Source: Nocardioides insulae DSM 17944
GTDB taxonomy: Bacteria; Actinomycetota; Actinomycetes; Propionibacteriales; Nocardioidaceae
DNA: 64,000 bases
NCBI RefSeq assembly: GCF_000422825.1
Contig: NZ_AUGU01000013.1
Location: forward strand, 124,001-188,000
Direction of reading: 5' to 3'
Positions 15,881 through 25,193 of this stretch are shown here, piece after piece. Made by a program: the position numbers and the translations under genes. Numbering within the stretch: the first letter of the stretch is position 1; each line of letters opens with the position of its first letter. A model generated the notes under the pieces. It saw only the letters and a list, made by a program, of their open reading frames with translations. It ran no database searches and was not told the DNA's origin.

Positions 15881-18800
15881 ACGAGTTCGACGAGCTTGGT
15901 GAGGCAGGCACCGCGCCGCACTTCGAGCCGATCGCGGTGACCGAAGAGGAGACGGTGGTCGCGTCGTTCCTCCCCGAGCCGTCGAGCGAGGAGGGCTATC
16001 AGTCCGAGGCCGAGCTCGAGGCCGAGTTCATCAAGTTGCTGCGCGGCCAGGCCTATGAGTACCTGCCGATCACCAGCGCGGCGGATCTGGAGGCGAACCT
16101 CCGCGCCCAACTGGAGGCGCTGAACACGATCAGTTTCACCGACGGTGAGTGGCGGCAGTTCTTCGAGCAGCAAGTCGCGTCGAAGAACGACGGCATCGTG
16201 GAGAAGACCGCGCGGATCCAGGAGGACTCCAAGCAGGTCCTCAAACGCGAAGACGGGTCCGTCAAGAACATCGATCTGATCGACAAGACCAACATCCACA
16301 ACAACCGGCTCCAGGTGATCAACCAGTACGAGGTCGCACCGGAGGGCGGAGCAACCCACACCAGCCGCTTCGACGTCACGATCCTGGTCAACGGGCTTCC
16401 GATGGTGCACGTCGAGTTGAAACGCCGCGGCGTGGCGCTCAAGGAGGCGTTCAACCAGATCAGTCGCTACCAGCGGGAGAGCTTCTGGGCCGACTCCGGC
16501 CTCTTCGAGTACGTCCAGATCTTCGTGATCAGCAACGGCACTCACACCAAGTACTACGCCAACACCACCCGCGACCGCCGCATCAAGGAGTCCGAGGGGA
16601 GCAAGCGCGGTAGGAAGCAGACCTCGAACACGTTCGAGTTCACCTCCTGGTGGACCGACGCCGAGAACCGCCGCATCGGTGACCTGACGTCATTCACGAA
16701 GACGTTCTTCGCCAAGCACACGCTGCTCAACATCCTGACCAAGTACTGCGTCTTCGACGTCTCCCGCACCCTGTTGGTGATGCGGCCCTACCAGGTCGTC
16801 GCCGCCGAACGGATCCTGCAGCGGATCGCTACCTCGAAGACGTACAGGCAGCTCGGCAGCCTCGCCGCGGGTGGATACATCTGGCACACCACCGGCTCGG
16901 GCAAGACGTTGACGTCGTTCAAGACCGCGCAGCTCGCCTCCGCGATACCCGAGGTCGAGAAGGTCCTGTTCGTGGTGGACCGTAAGGACCTCGACTATCA
17001 GACCCAGCGCGAGTACGACCGCTTCGAGAAGGGGGCGGTCGACGGCACCAACAACACCGCCCACCTCAAGCGGCGACTCGAGGATCCCGGTTCCCAGATC
17101 ATCGTCACCACGATCCAGAAGCTCTCGCGGTTCATCGAGCAGAACAAGGGCCACCAGATCTTCGCTGGCCACTTGGTGCTGATCTTCGACGAGTGCCATC
17201 GCAGCCAGTTCGGCGACATGGGTAAGGCGATCAGCAAGGCGTTCAAGCGCTACAACATGTTCGGCTTCACCGGCACCCCGATCTTCGCGGAGAATGCCGG
17301 CACGTCAGGCGACCCGAACCGGCGCACCACGCCGCAGGCCTTCGGTGACCGGCTGCACACCTACACGATCGTGGACGCGATCAACGACGGGAACGTGCTC
17401 CCCTTCCGGGTCAGCTTCCAGAACACCGTCAAGTCCAAACCGGGCGGCGAGGACAAGGACGTGGAGGCGATCGACACCGAGGAGGTGCTGCTCGCCCCTG
17501 AGCGGGTGCGGCTGGTGACGTCGTACGTGCTCGACCATTTTGATCAGAAGACCATGCGCAGCCGGCACTACTCACTCGGTGAGAAGCGGGTGCGCGGGTT
17601 CAACTCGATGTTCGCCACCGCCTCGATCGACGCACTCAAGCGCTACTACCTGGAGTTCGACCGCCAACAGGCCGATCGCAAGGCCGCCGATCCCGGCTAC
17701 CAGCCGCTCAAGATCGGTGCCATCTTTAGCTTCGCCCCCAACGAGGACCTCGAGGGCGGTCTCCTCGGCGAGGAGGGTTTCGACACCACCGCGCTGGACG
17801 GCAGCTCGCGTGACTTCCTGGAACGGGTGATCGCCGACTACAACACCATGTTCGGCACCTCGTACGACACCTCCTCGAGGCAGTTCGAGAACTACTACAA
17901 GGACCTCGCGCGACGGATCAAGGAGCGCGACGTCGACCTGGTGATCGTGGTCAACATGTTCCTCACCGGCTTCGACGCGACCACGCTCAACACCCTGTGG
18001 GTCGACAAGCCGCTGAAGTCCCATGGTCTGATCCAGGCGTTCTCCCGAACCAACCGGATCCTCAACTCGGTGAAGTCGTATGGCAACGTCGTCTGTTTCC
18101 GGAACCTGGAGGACGAGGTCGACGACGCGCTGGCGTTATTTGGCAACCGGGACGCGCACAGCATCGTGCTGCTCAAGCCGTACGCCGATTACTACGCGGC
18201 GTACCAGTCAAAGGTCGGTGAGCTGCTCGCCGTATGCCCGCCCGGCGCTGAGCCGATCGGCGAGGCAGCGGAGAAACAGTTCATCCAGCTCTTCGGGCAG
18301 ATCCTGCGGGTGCGAAACATCCTCACCTCGTTCGATGAGTTCGACGGCGACAGGCTGCTCACGCCGCGACAGCTGCAGGACTACCAGAGCATCTACCTCG
18401 GGCTGCACGAGCAGCATCGCAGGCGTGACGAACCGGAGAAGGAGTCGATCCTCGACGACGTCGTCTTCGAGATCGAGCTGATCAAACAGGTCGAGGTCAA
18501 CGTCGACTACATCCTCTTGCTCGTGCAGAAGTGGTGTCAGTCCAAGGGAGCCGGGGGCGAGAAGGAGATGGAGGCACTCCTCAACATCGAGACCGCCATC
18601 GACTCCAGCCCCAGCCTGCGCAACAAGCGCGACTTGATCATGGACTTCGTCGACAAGGTCTCCATCAGCGGCGCTGTCGGCGAAGAGTGGCGCGCCTACA
18701 TCACCACCAAGCGTGACGAGGAGCTCGACCGGCTCATCAGCGAGGAGAAGCTACGGCCCACAGAGACCCGCGCGTTCGTCGACGACGCGTTCCGAGACGG

Positions 18801-18945
18801 CGCCATACCCACCACCGGGACCGCGATCACGCGCATCCTGGCGCCTGTCTCCCGCTTCGCGGCCGGCGGTGGCCACGCCGTCAAGAAACAGACCGTCATA
18901 GAGAAACTCATGGCGTTCTTCGACCGCTACTCCGGGCTGCTCTGA
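15877..18945 (+). CDS. hsdR: type I restriction enzyme, R subunit
   Basis: A 1022-residue protein of full family length. The N-terminal nuclease domain has the PD-(D/E)xK-like pattern RFDVTIL and HVELKRRG (about 168-186). The helicase motor has Walker A HTTGSGKT (about 336-343), the DECH box IFDECHRS (about 435-442) and motif III GFTGTP. Later motor motifs include VVNMFLTGFDA and QAFSRTNR. It would translocate and cut unmethylated DNA in complex with HsdM and HsdS. Its ATG overlaps the hsdS stop (ATGA). The gene looks intact although its methylase partner does not. Confidence 0.95.
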   Translation: MNEFDELGEAGTAPHFEPIAVTEEETVVASFLPEPSSEEGYQSEAELEAEFIKLLRGQAYEYLPITSAADLEANLRAQLEALNTISFTDGEWRQFFEQQVASKNDGIVEKTARIQEDSKQVLKREDGSVKNIDLIDKTNIHNNRLQVINQYEVAPEGGATHTSRFDVTILVNGLPMVHVELKRRGVALKEAFNQISRYQRESFWADSGLFEYVQIFVISNGTHTKYYANTTRDRRIKESEGSKRGRKQTSNTFEFTSWWTDAENRRIGDLTSFTKTFFAKHTLLNILTKYCVFDVSRTLLVMRPYQVVAAERILQRIATSKTYRQLGSLAAGGYIWHTTGSGKTLTSFKTAQLASAIPEVEKVLFVVDRKDLDYQTQREYDRFEKGAVDGTNNTAHLKRRLEDPGSQIIVTTIQKLSRFIEQNKGHQIFAGHLVLIFDECHRSQFGDMGKAISKAFKRYNMFGFTGTPIFAENAGTSGDPNRRTTPQAFGDRLHTYTIVDAINDGNVLPFRVSFQNTVKSKPGGEDKDVEAIDTEEVLLAPERVRLVTSYVLDHFDQKTMRSRHYSLGEKRVRGFNSMFATASIDALKRYYLEFDRQQADRKAADPGYQPLKIGAIFSFAPNEDLEGGLLGEEGFDTTALDGSSRDFLERVIADYNTMFGTSYDTSSRQFENYYKDLARRIKERDVDLVIVVNMFLTGFDATTLNTLWVDKPLKSHGLIQAFSRTNRILNSVKSYGNVVCFRNLEDEVDDALALFGNRDAHSIVLLKPYADYYAAYQSKVGELLAVCPPGAEPIGEAAEKQFIQLFGQILRVRNILTSFDEFDGDRLLTPRQLQDYQSIYLGLHEQHRRRDEPEKESILDDVVFEIELIKQVEVNVDYILLLVQKWCQSKGAGGEKEMEALLNIETAIDSSPSLRNKRDLIMDFVDKVSISGAVGEEWRAYITTKRDEELDRLISEEKLRPTETRAFVDDAFRDGAIPTTGTAITRILAPVSRFAAGGGHAVKKQTVIEKLMAFFDRYSGLL

Positions 18946-19277
18946 TGGCCCTGCCCGAGACCGATCTACACCGGATTCACAAGTGGGCGCGCGAGCGCGT
19001 GCCCGAGCACCTATGGCCTGAGCTCAAGGTCGAGGCCGACGCGTCCGATCGGCACGTCGACATCGTCGAAGTCCGCCCGAACTGGACCGGTCAGGGTGAC
19101 CCGACCCGCTTCCCGATCGCACGCCTGCGGTACACCAAGACGACCGGCGTCTGGACGATCTACTGGCGCGACCGCAACCTGAAGTTCCACGAGTACACGC
19201 GTAAGCCGCCGACCGAGAACGTCCAGGACCTTCTCGATTACATCGCCACCAGCGGCGACCCGATCTTCTGGGGCTGA
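18945..19277 (+). CDS. DUF3024 family protein
   Basis: A 110-residue protein ending WRDRNLKFHEY, then LLDYI, then DPIFWG, the DUF3024 signature. Its function is unknown. It overlaps the hsdR stop by one base (TGATG) and so belongs to the hsd operon. DUF3024 genes often follow type I RM or sit in defence islands; whether this one assists restriction is unknown. Confidence 0.8.
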   Translation: MALPETDLHRIHKWARERVPEHLWPELKVEADASDRHVDIVEVRPNWTGQGDPTRFPIARLRYTKTTGVWTIYWRDRNLKFHEYTRKPPTENVQDLLDYIATSGDPIFWG

Positions 19278-19333
19278 GTCGGCTGCCCGGCAGCGAATCG
19301 AGAGTTGGTGAGAACCTTCTTCTCTCCGTAAAT

Positions 19334-19352
19334 GCGCCGGCTCCGCCGGCGC
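19334..19352 (+). terminator. hairpin after the hsd operon
   Basis: GCGCCGGC and its complement form a perfect eight-base stem around TCC, about 57 bp past the DUF3024 stop. There is no T-run, so it is a weak terminator call. Confidence 0.4.
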
Positions 19353-19426
19353 GGCGCCGGGCTGCGGGCGGCGCTGGCGCGCCGTCCTCGCCCGACACCC
19401 TGACCAGGCCGCCACCGGGTCGAAGA

Positions 19427-19447
19427 GTCGGCTTACCAGTCGGCTTA
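19427..19447 (+). repeat. tandem GTCGGCTTA repeats, right candidate arm site
   Basis: Direct copies at 19427 and 19439 (12-bp period) match those at 4654-4675 in sequence, spacing and orientation. This supports recognition by the element's own recombination proteins. Confidence 0.55.
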
Positions 19448-19531
19448 TCGCAGTGGAGACCGGTACACATAGATGGACGCCTGTGCTCGATCCGCCGTTC
19501 AACCCGCTCTTCCGGCGACGCTGAAGCCTGA

Positions 19532-19576
19532 TTGACACGGAAGAGGTCACTGGTTCAAACCCAGTATCGCCCACCA
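19532..19576 (+). repeat. attR: attR: 45-bp direct repeat at the right end of the element
   Basis: This is identical to 4538-4582 and is the displaced native 3' half of tRNA-Val(GAC), from anticodon loop to CCA. It is not a functional tRNA on its own. Confidence 0.93.
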
Positions 19577-19580
19577 ACCG

Positions 19581-19625
19581 GAACTCCGCCCCTGACCTGG
19601 GGAAAACAGGTCAGGGGCGGAGTTC
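19581..19625 (+). terminator. original terminator of tRNA-Val(GAC), now orphaned
   Basis: A perfect 19-bp stem (GAACTCCGCCCCTGACCTG and its complement) has a seven-base loop and a short T-rich tail. It lies five bases past the attR repeat. Its core matches the terminator of tRNA-Val(CAC) at 2354-2385. Confidence 0.85.
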
Positions 19626-19675
19626 ATTTCAGAGCCAGATGGGACAGACATGTCCCACATTGACGCACCCAGTGG

Positions 19676-20209
19676 CTAGCGTCGATCGGTGGAGTGCTCG
19701 GCGACGTACTGCTCGGGGTCCTTGTCCGAGGTGTCGACACCATCAGTCGTGGTGCCGTCATGCTGGGCGAAGTAGATCGTCCACGCTCGGCCGAGCTCCT
19801 CGATGAGCGCGGCGGGAGCGTGCAGACGCATGTCTGCCAGTCCTTCGTGCTCCTCCTCGCCCATGTGTTCGTCGTTGGCTTCTCGAGCTTGGTGCACGGC
19901 ATCCCACCAGGCGTCGGAGCCCACCTTCTTCTGTGCTGCGGCTGCCACGCCATCGCGGATGTCGTTGTGGTCGCCGATGGCGTCGAGAGTCTCCTCCTGC
20001 GGGTCCTCCTCTCCCAACCGGAGGAGCTGTGGGTAGAAGATCTCCTCTTCCGCATCCGCGTGGAGGTCGAGCTTGGTAGCCAGAGCGGACCAGACCGCGC
20101 CGATGGCGTCGAGGTCGGGTTGCTCGACTGCGCGGAGTCGGTCGAGCTCGGCGAACTGCTCGCGGAACCACGTGTGATCCTTGAGTATCAGGTCGATGAC
20201 GTCGGCCAC
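19676..20209 (-). CDS. hemerythrin HHE domain protein
   Basis: A 177-residue protein of the HHE cation-binding family. The four-helix ligand pattern is visible: LKDHTWFREQF, then LHADAEEEIFYP, then GDHNDIRDG, then DEHMGEEEHEGL. Such proteins bind di-iron and are linked to oxygen, NO or iron handling. The GTG at 20209 is chosen because GGGAGG lies upstream and homologues start with the first HHE helix. It sits alone just outside the element, so it is a chromosomal neighbour rather than cargo. Confidence 0.8.
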   Translation of the reverse strand: MADVIDLILKDHTWFREQFAELDRLRAVEQPDLDAIGAVWSALATKLDLHADAEEEIFYPQLLRLGEEDPQEETLDAIGDHNDIRDGVAAAAQKKVGSDAWWDAVHQAREANDEHMGEEEHEGLADMRLHAPAALIEELGRAWTIYFAQHDGTTTDGVDTSDKDPEQYVAEHSTDRR

Positions 20210-20352
20210 GTTGCCGCCTCCCGTTCGTTGCGGACGAAGTGTGCGACCACTGTATGGCTGCTGGTCGGGGCGATGTCGCGGCGGGGCGATCCGCTGGGCC
20301 AAGCCGTCGAGCAGGTCAAGTAAGTTGACCACGCGCACGGCATCCTTTAGGC

Positions 20353-20826
20353 ATGCCCCAGGTCACTGCCGAGGTATGGGTGTCGGTCCCGCCTGACACG
20401 GCGTTCGCCGTCTCCCAGACGACCGGCGAGATCCGCCTGAGGTGGGACCCGTTCATCCGATATCAGCACCTGATCGATGCCGACCGGCCGGGCAAGGGGG
20501 TGCGGACGCTCACCAAGGCGCGCCTCGGGCCGCGGATGATCAGCCGGTACGTCGCCTACCGCCCACCGACCTCGGTCGGCATGACGATGGAGATGGGACC
20601 GTGGTTCTTCGGGACCTTCGGCGGCGGCTGGCGCTTCACCCCCGAGGCCCGGCAGGGCGTGGCCGGGACTCGGGCCGTATGGAAGTACACCTGGTCGGCC
20701 CGCCCCGCGTGGCTGGCACCGCTCAGCGACCGGATAGGACGCTGGCTGCTGGGCCGTGAGATCCGGGCCCGGATCGCCGCCTTCGCCGGGGCCTGCGAGG
20801 ACCCCGACGTGCTCGGCGGGGTGTAG
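20353..20826 (+). CDS. SRPBCC (START-like) family protein
   Basis: A 157-residue protein with the polyketide cyclase/START-like layout. A strand-rich start MPQVTAEVWVSVPPDTAFAV is followed by RWDPFIRYQHLIDAD, and a long C-terminal helix ends the chain. Members bind hydrophobic ligands or act as cyclases; the ligand here is unknown. It is convergent with the glycoside hydrolase gene across a shared terminator. Confidence 0.72.
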   Translation: MPQVTAEVWVSVPPDTAFAVSQTTGEIRLRWDPFIRYQHLIDADRPGKGVRTLTKARLGPRMISRYVAYRPPTSVGMTMEMGPWFFGTFGGGWRFTPEARQGVAGTRAVWKYTWSARPAWLAPLSDRIGRWLLGREIRARIAAFAGACEDPDVLGGV

Positions 20827-20843
20827 TGCAGGGGCGGGTACGG

Positions 20844-20878
20844 CCGAGGCCCGACCCGCGCTGCGGATCGGGCCTCGG
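20844..20878. terminator. bidirectional terminator
   Basis: CCGAGGCCCGA pairs with TCGGGCCTCGG, and CCGC/GCGG pairs further inside. It lies between the convergent SRPBCC and glycoside hydrolase genes. Confidence 0.65.
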
Positions 20879-20889
20879 GAGGCGGTGAG

Positions 20890-23800
20890 TCAGTTGAGGA
20901 TGAAGGTGTAGGTCTCGGTGTTGCCCGCGACGTCGTGGACGACGAGGGTGTTGAGACCCTTCACCGAGCCGAAGGTCCTCGGCGTGATCGCGTTCAGGTC
21001 CGACCAGGTGTCGTCGACCAGATCCTTGGTCACGCCGTTCAGTTCGACCCTGTCGATCCTGCCGGCGTCGAAGAGCTTGAACGAGATCCGGTCGTAGCTC
21101 TCGCCGGTGCGGACCGTGAACTGGTCCCCGTCCTTGATCGTCGCCTTCGGCTTGGTGGCGTCCACGGTGACATCGAACGAGCCGGTCCTGGACACGTTGC
21201 CAGCCTCGTCCTGGGCGTTGTACCTCACCGTGTAGTCGCCCGAGGGCAGCGTGACGGTCGCCCGGTGCGAGGCCGACCTCGCACCGTTCGCCGCGGACTG
21301 GGTGGATTTGACCAGCTTCGTACCCTGGTAGATGTTCGCGACGATCCTCGTTAGCCCTCGGTCATCGGTCGCGTCCACCTGCACGGCCAGCTCCTGGAAC
21401 GGGCCGCGGGTCGCCGGAGAGACCAACTTCGCCTCAGGACGCTCGGAGTCCTCGCCGTACGCCACGTCCACGAACGGGACCAGCCGGGCCTGCTGCGGAC
21501 CGAAGCTGAGGTACTCCGCGTCGTAGCCCCACCAGCCACCACGGTTCTCGGTGGGCTCGACGACCCCACGGTCCAGCTGGACGTTGGCCAGCACCGAGCT
21601 GTAGTCGATGGTGATCTCGTTCTCTCCCTCGACCAGGTAGTCGCTCACGTCCACGGTGGGATCGGTCCAGTCGACTCCGCCGGTGTACAGGTCATCGCCC
21701 ACCAGCGGGACCTGCTTCCCGGTGCCGTCGTCGACGGTGCCGCCGACGTCCCTTCGCACTTTGGTCGGATTGGTGGAGACCTCGCCGCCGACCTTCCTGC
21801 CGTTGATCCGCACCTCCATCGTCGACTCGAGATCCTTGCCGAAGTCGAGGTAGGCACCGCTGGCCGACTCGGAGTCCCAGTCGAAGGTCGCCTCGTAGTG
21901 GCCGGTGCCCGAGACCGCCCGGCCGACCTCGGGGATCTCGTCCCAGGGCTTCAGCTCGTCCAGGTGGACGTCGATGGGGGTGATCTCGGTCGACGTCTTC
22001 CGGTTCTCCGTGGTCACCCCGTCGATGGTCTCGGACCGGACGAGGTCGCCCGCCTCCGTGTTCGGGCGCCAGGAGTCGACGGTGAGGTCCCAGGCGGTGA
22101 TGTCGTACGGCGCCGGCACCGTCACGTCGTCGCGGTGGGTCTGGCCGTCGCTCAGCTCGGTGGTCACCTGGCCGCTCCGACCGGTCCGGACGATCACACC
22201 GTCAGCGGTCGTGAACGCCGACTCCCCGTTCGTCGAGGCGACGTGCAACGGCTCCTCGTCCACCTTCTCGAAGGCGAGCAACTCGATGTTGTTGTAGTCG
22301 ATGTCCACCGGGACGATCGTCCTACCGTTCTCCCACCGGTAGTCGGCCAGCTCGGTGACCTCACCCGTCCAGGCATCGATCGAGTACGGCACGTACTCGC
22401 CGTCCTGAACGATGTCGGTCTGGATGCTGTCGCCGATCTCGGCGTTGCGCACGCTCTCCTTGTGCGACTTGTCCTGGTAGGACCCGTCGTCGTAGTTGTA
22501 GGCGAAGACGTACTGGTTACCGTCCGCGTCCTCTCGGGTCTGGGTCAGGAGCTGGAGGTTCGGCTCGGCGTACCCGCTGTAGGGCTCGACCCCGAGGTCC
22601 TGCAGCTGCTCGAGGACGTCGTCGTCGTACCCTCCCGGATCGCTGCTGAAGTAGCCGCCCGCCGGCATGTCGGCCACCGAAGCCGTCCGGACCGTGTCCA
22701 GTCGCTTCAACCGGTCCATGACCTTGGCCAGTTTGCGGTCCTGGCCGTCGTTGAACGGGGTGTGGGAGCCGGCGTCCTCGAGGACGACGACCTTGAGCCC
22801 CTGCGCGGCCCACTTGCGGATCCGCTTGGCCGCCTCCAGATCGAGCCAGTCCTGGTAGAGCACGATCGCCTTGTAGCCGGACTTCTCGATGGTCCCGGTC
22901 CGCTTGTCGAAGCGGACGTCGTCATCGAAGAGGAACCGCGGGCTGAAGTAGTCGTAGGTGTACCCGTTGTCCTGCAGTTCGGTCGAGCGGTAGTAGACGC
23001 CCTGGTGGGCGAGCTGCCAGTTCATCGCCGAGTTGTCGGACCCCGTGCCGCCCCCGAAGCGCACGCCCTGGAACCAGTTCTGATTGACGAACCCGACGTC
23101 GGTCCGTGCCTCGCCCGTCTGCAGCAGTTGTTGCACGCGTCCGAGGTGCGCGTTGAACTCGTCGTAGTCGCGTGCGTCCGGGTTGCTGTCGCCGAAGTAC
23201 CGGAAGAATCCGGGCAAGGCCTGACCGCCGAACCCGAAGGGCACATAACCCGGCCAGTCGTGGTTGCCGTAACCGTAGTCGGCCGCCCACACGTGCCAGA
23301 TCACCCGCTGGAAGCCTGCCGCGTACGCGGCGTACGCGTCCTGCAGGTTCTTCTGCGCGGTCCCGCTGTAGGCCGGCATCTGGGCGCCGGTCTCGGTGGA
23401 GAGCACCTTGTTCTCCAGCTTCGCGGCGCCGGTCCACAGCCGGAAGATGTCGACCTGGTTGTACTGGTTGAAGTTCTCGGCCTCCGGGTAGTCGACGTCC
23501 ATCGCCGGCTCGGAGATCTCGAAGGGCTTGCCGTAGGAGATCTGGGCGCGGGTCTCGATGCCGACCGAGTTCAGCCACTTCTTCAGGGGCTGCAGCATCC
23601 GCTCCCGGTAGAGCTGGGTCTGCACGTCCTGGAAGTCGTTGATGATCCGCTCACGACGTTGCTCGTCGCCGTCCAGCTTGTAGAGCCCGGTCTTGGAGAC
23701 GTCGTGGTAGGGGTCGTACACGTTGGCCTTGGTGCCTCGGATGAGGAAGAGGTACGGCGTGATGTCGTAACCCTTGCGCTTCTCGAACTCCTCGGCCATG

Positions 23801-24825
23801 TCCTCGGACCAGAAGGTGAACTGGGCCTGCTGGGAGACCGGCCCCTCGAACTCGCTGCCGCCACCGGGGTGGATCTCCAAGGAGTCCATGAACAACTGGA
23901 CGTCGCCGTCCGCGATCTTCGCGGCGATCTCCGGGTCGCTCAGGTAGTGGTGCTCCCAGAAATCCTTGAGCGCCTCGACTCCCCGCTCGTCGAAGTAGTT
24001 GGTCGTGTACGCCGGCTCCGCCGACGGCTCGGAGGTTTGGAAGGTCCCCTGGGTCCAGATGCCGAAGACGCGGTAGGCGCCGTCGTCCGGAGCGGTCCAG
24101 TCGAGCCGCTGCTCCCACGCATCCGCGCCCTGCGTCACCTCGTCGCCGAGGTCGATGAAGCTGTCCGGGTCGACGGTGTCGCCATCGACCACGCGGTACG
24201 CGTACGCCGTGACCAGTCGGGCACCCTCGTGCCTGGAGTCGTCGTCGGGGACGGGGAGCCGGTCCAGGCTCTCCCCCGCCCCGACCGTGCCGGTGCCGAG
24301 GGTGAGGTTCTGCATCGCCGCCTGGCTGGTGGGATCCAGGCCGGGCACGTTCGAGGTCGCCCAGTTGGTGCCGGAGGTCAGGTAGACGCTCATCCCCAGG
24401 TCGAGGAGCTTGTTCATCATCAGGTTCCACTTGTGCGTCCACATCGCGGAGCCGTAGGCGTAGGTCTCGTCCGGCGCAGCGCTGTCGTCCTGCATGCACA
24501 GCTCCACGCCCCGGAATCCGGCGTCGTACAACTGCTGGATCTGCTGGAGGAGCGTCTCGTCGGTGTGTGAGGCGTCGCCGATCCACCAGCGGACATCGGT
24601 GCTGAACACGCGGTCGGGGTCGACGTACTTGTTCTCCAATTGCTCGCCGAAGGGCGAGGACACGGTCCGTGGAGAGTCCGTCGCGCTGCTCTGCGGCGCA
24701 GCCCGGTCGGGCTGTGAGCGAGTCCCGTCGGCCAGGGCCGGCGTCGCGCCCACCAGCGTCAGCGCGAGCGCCGAGGACACCGTCCACACCGCGGCCCTGG
24801 TCGCTCGTCTTCTCGAACCAGTCAT
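20890..24825 (-). CDS. secreted GH106-like alpha-L-rhamnosidase
   Basis: A 1311-residue secreted protein with a Sec signal (about 1-33, RRRATRAA then a hydrophobic core, ending ALADG). The catalytic region begins near 75 with VRWWIGDASHTDETLLQQI and DAGFRGVELCMQDD, then YAYGSAMWTHKWN, the layout of GH106. Around 930-1050 is a jelly-roll carbohydrate-binding stretch (GHYEATFDWD, DFGKDLESTMEVRING). The end (about 1130-1311) carries two Ig-like or Big-type beta domains. GH106 enzymes remove rhamnose from rhamnogalacturonans. With the pectate lyase at 29771 it suggests growth on plant pectin. Catalytic residues were not assigned. Confidence 0.75.
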   Translation of the reverse strand: MTGSRRRATRAAVWTVSSALALTLVGATPALADGTRSQPDRAAPQSSATDSPRTVSSPFGEQLENKYVDPDRVFSTDVRWWIGDASHTDETLLQQIQQLYDAGFRGVELCMQDDSAAPDETYAYGSAMWTHKWNLMMNKLLDLGMSVYLTSGTNWATSNVPGLDPTSQAAMQNLTLGTGTVGAGESLDRLPVPDDDSRHEGARLVTAYAYRVVDGDTVDPDSFIDLGDEVTQGADAWEQRLDWTAPDDGAYRVFGIWTQGTFQTSEPSAEPAYTTNYFDERGVEALKDFWEHHYLSDPEIAAKIADGDVQLFMDSLEIHPGGGSEFEGPVSQQAQFTFWSEDMAEEFEKRKGYDITPYLFLIRGTKANVYDPYHDVSKTGLYKLDGDEQRRERIINDFQDVQTQLYRERMLQPLKKWLNSVGIETRAQISYGKPFEISEPAMDVDYPEAENFNQYNQVDIFRLWTGAAKLENKVLSTETGAQMPAYSGTAQKNLQDAYAAYAAGFQRVIWHVWAADYGYGNHDWPGYVPFGFGGQALPGFFRYFGDSNPDARDYDEFNAHLGRVQQLLQTGEARTDVGFVNQNWFQGVRFGGGTGSDNSAMNWQLAHQGVYYRSTELQDNGYTYDYFSPRFLFDDDVRFDKRTGTIEKSGYKAIVLYQDWLDLEAAKRIRKWAAQGLKVVVLEDAGSHTPFNDGQDRKLAKVMDRLKRLDTVRTASVADMPAGGYFSSDPGGYDDDVLEQLQDLGVEPYSGYAEPNLQLLTQTREDADGNQYVFAYNYDDGSYQDKSHKESVRNAEIGDSIQTDIVQDGEYVPYSIDAWTGEVTELADYRWENGRTIVPVDIDYNNIELLAFEKVDEEPLHVASTNGESAFTTADGVIVRTGRSGQVTTELSDGQTHRDDVTVPAPYDITAWDLTVDSWRPNTEAGDLVRSETIDGVTTENRKTSTEITPIDVHLDELKPWDEIPEVGRAVSGTGHYEATFDWDSESASGAYLDFGKDLESTMEVRINGRKVGGEVSTNPTKVRRDVGGTVDDGTGKQVPLVGDDLYTGGVDWTDPTVDVSDYLVEGENEITIDYSSVLANVQLDRGVVEPTENRGGWWGYDAEYLSFGPQQARLVPFVDVAYGEDSERPEAKLVSPATRGPFQELAVQVDATDDRGLTRIVANIYQGTKLVKSTQSAANGARSASHRATVTLPSGDYTVRYNAQDEAGNVSRTGSFDVTVDATKPKATIKDGDQFTVRTGESYDRISFKLFDAGRIDRVELNGVTKDLVDDTWSDLNAITPRTFGSVKGLNTLVVHDVAGNTETYTFILN

Positions 24826-25193
24826 CCCGATCCCCTCTTCAACGGGACCGGGATTCAGATCGGCCCCATCGCGATATGTCAGTGATTCGTTTCAAGTCGC
24901 GCTCAGGCTAGGGTCTGGTGAGGTCCGTCACAAGGCCGACGTCCGGTATCGGCCAGCAGGTCAGCGCCTCGGCGCTTGCCCGACCGCAGCTTCCGGCGAG
25001 AGGCCCCGCGGGCACCGCCGCGCCCTCAATTGTGGGGATTGGTCCGCGCTCGATTGCCGCGAGCGGCTCGGACTCGGTGTCCTGATCGTGTACGTCGACA
25101 ACCGCTGTGCGCTCCTTGAGGTCGAGCGCGCCGGGAGCCGGCCGCCCGCGGTGCGTGTCATCCGGTTCGCACCGCCCGATCGGGGGGAAGACC
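24826..25193. other. divergent promoter region, rhamnosidase/peroxidase
   Basis: 368 bp between divergent genes. No gene is recognised. GGGGGGAAG precedes the peroxidase ATG. No convincing operator or paired -35/-10 was found. Confidence 0.3.

Larger units (their letters stand above)
19278..19531. other. right-end noncoding region of the element
   Basis: No gene is seen in these 254 bases. They hold a GC-rich hairpin (19334-19352), the right pair of GTCGGCTTA repeats (19427-19447) and the run-up to the att core. Confidence 0.5.
4583..19576. mobile_element. AICE-type integrative element in tRNA-Val(GAC), about 15 kb
   Basis: The element is bounded by the 45-bp repeats and contains, in AICE order from the left end, integrase, excisionase, RepSA-like initiator, FtsK-type transfer protein and two small transfer-module genes. 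Then come cargo genes: DUF2188, DUF3800, flavoprotein/XRE, GIY-YIG, the hsd locus and DUF3024. In known AICEs such as pSAM2, excised DNA replicates as a plasmid and the FtsK-like protein moves double-stranded DNA between hyphae or cells. No relaxase or type IV secretion genes are seen, as expected for this class. No GntR repressor (KorSA) or pra/pif homologue was recognised. Backbone genes look intact, so it may still be mobile. Confidence 0.9.

Noticed and set aside
19011..19577. Minus-strand open frame starting with MVGDTGFEPVTSSV at the attR repeat
   Set aside because: This is the well-known spurious translation of a tRNA antisense strand; it runs across DUF3024 on the wrong strand.
21898..24570. 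An 890-codon open frame on the plus strand opposite the rhamnosidase gene
   Set aside because: It is antisense to a clearly real protein, has no recognisable domain and is of the kind produced by high-GC codon bias.
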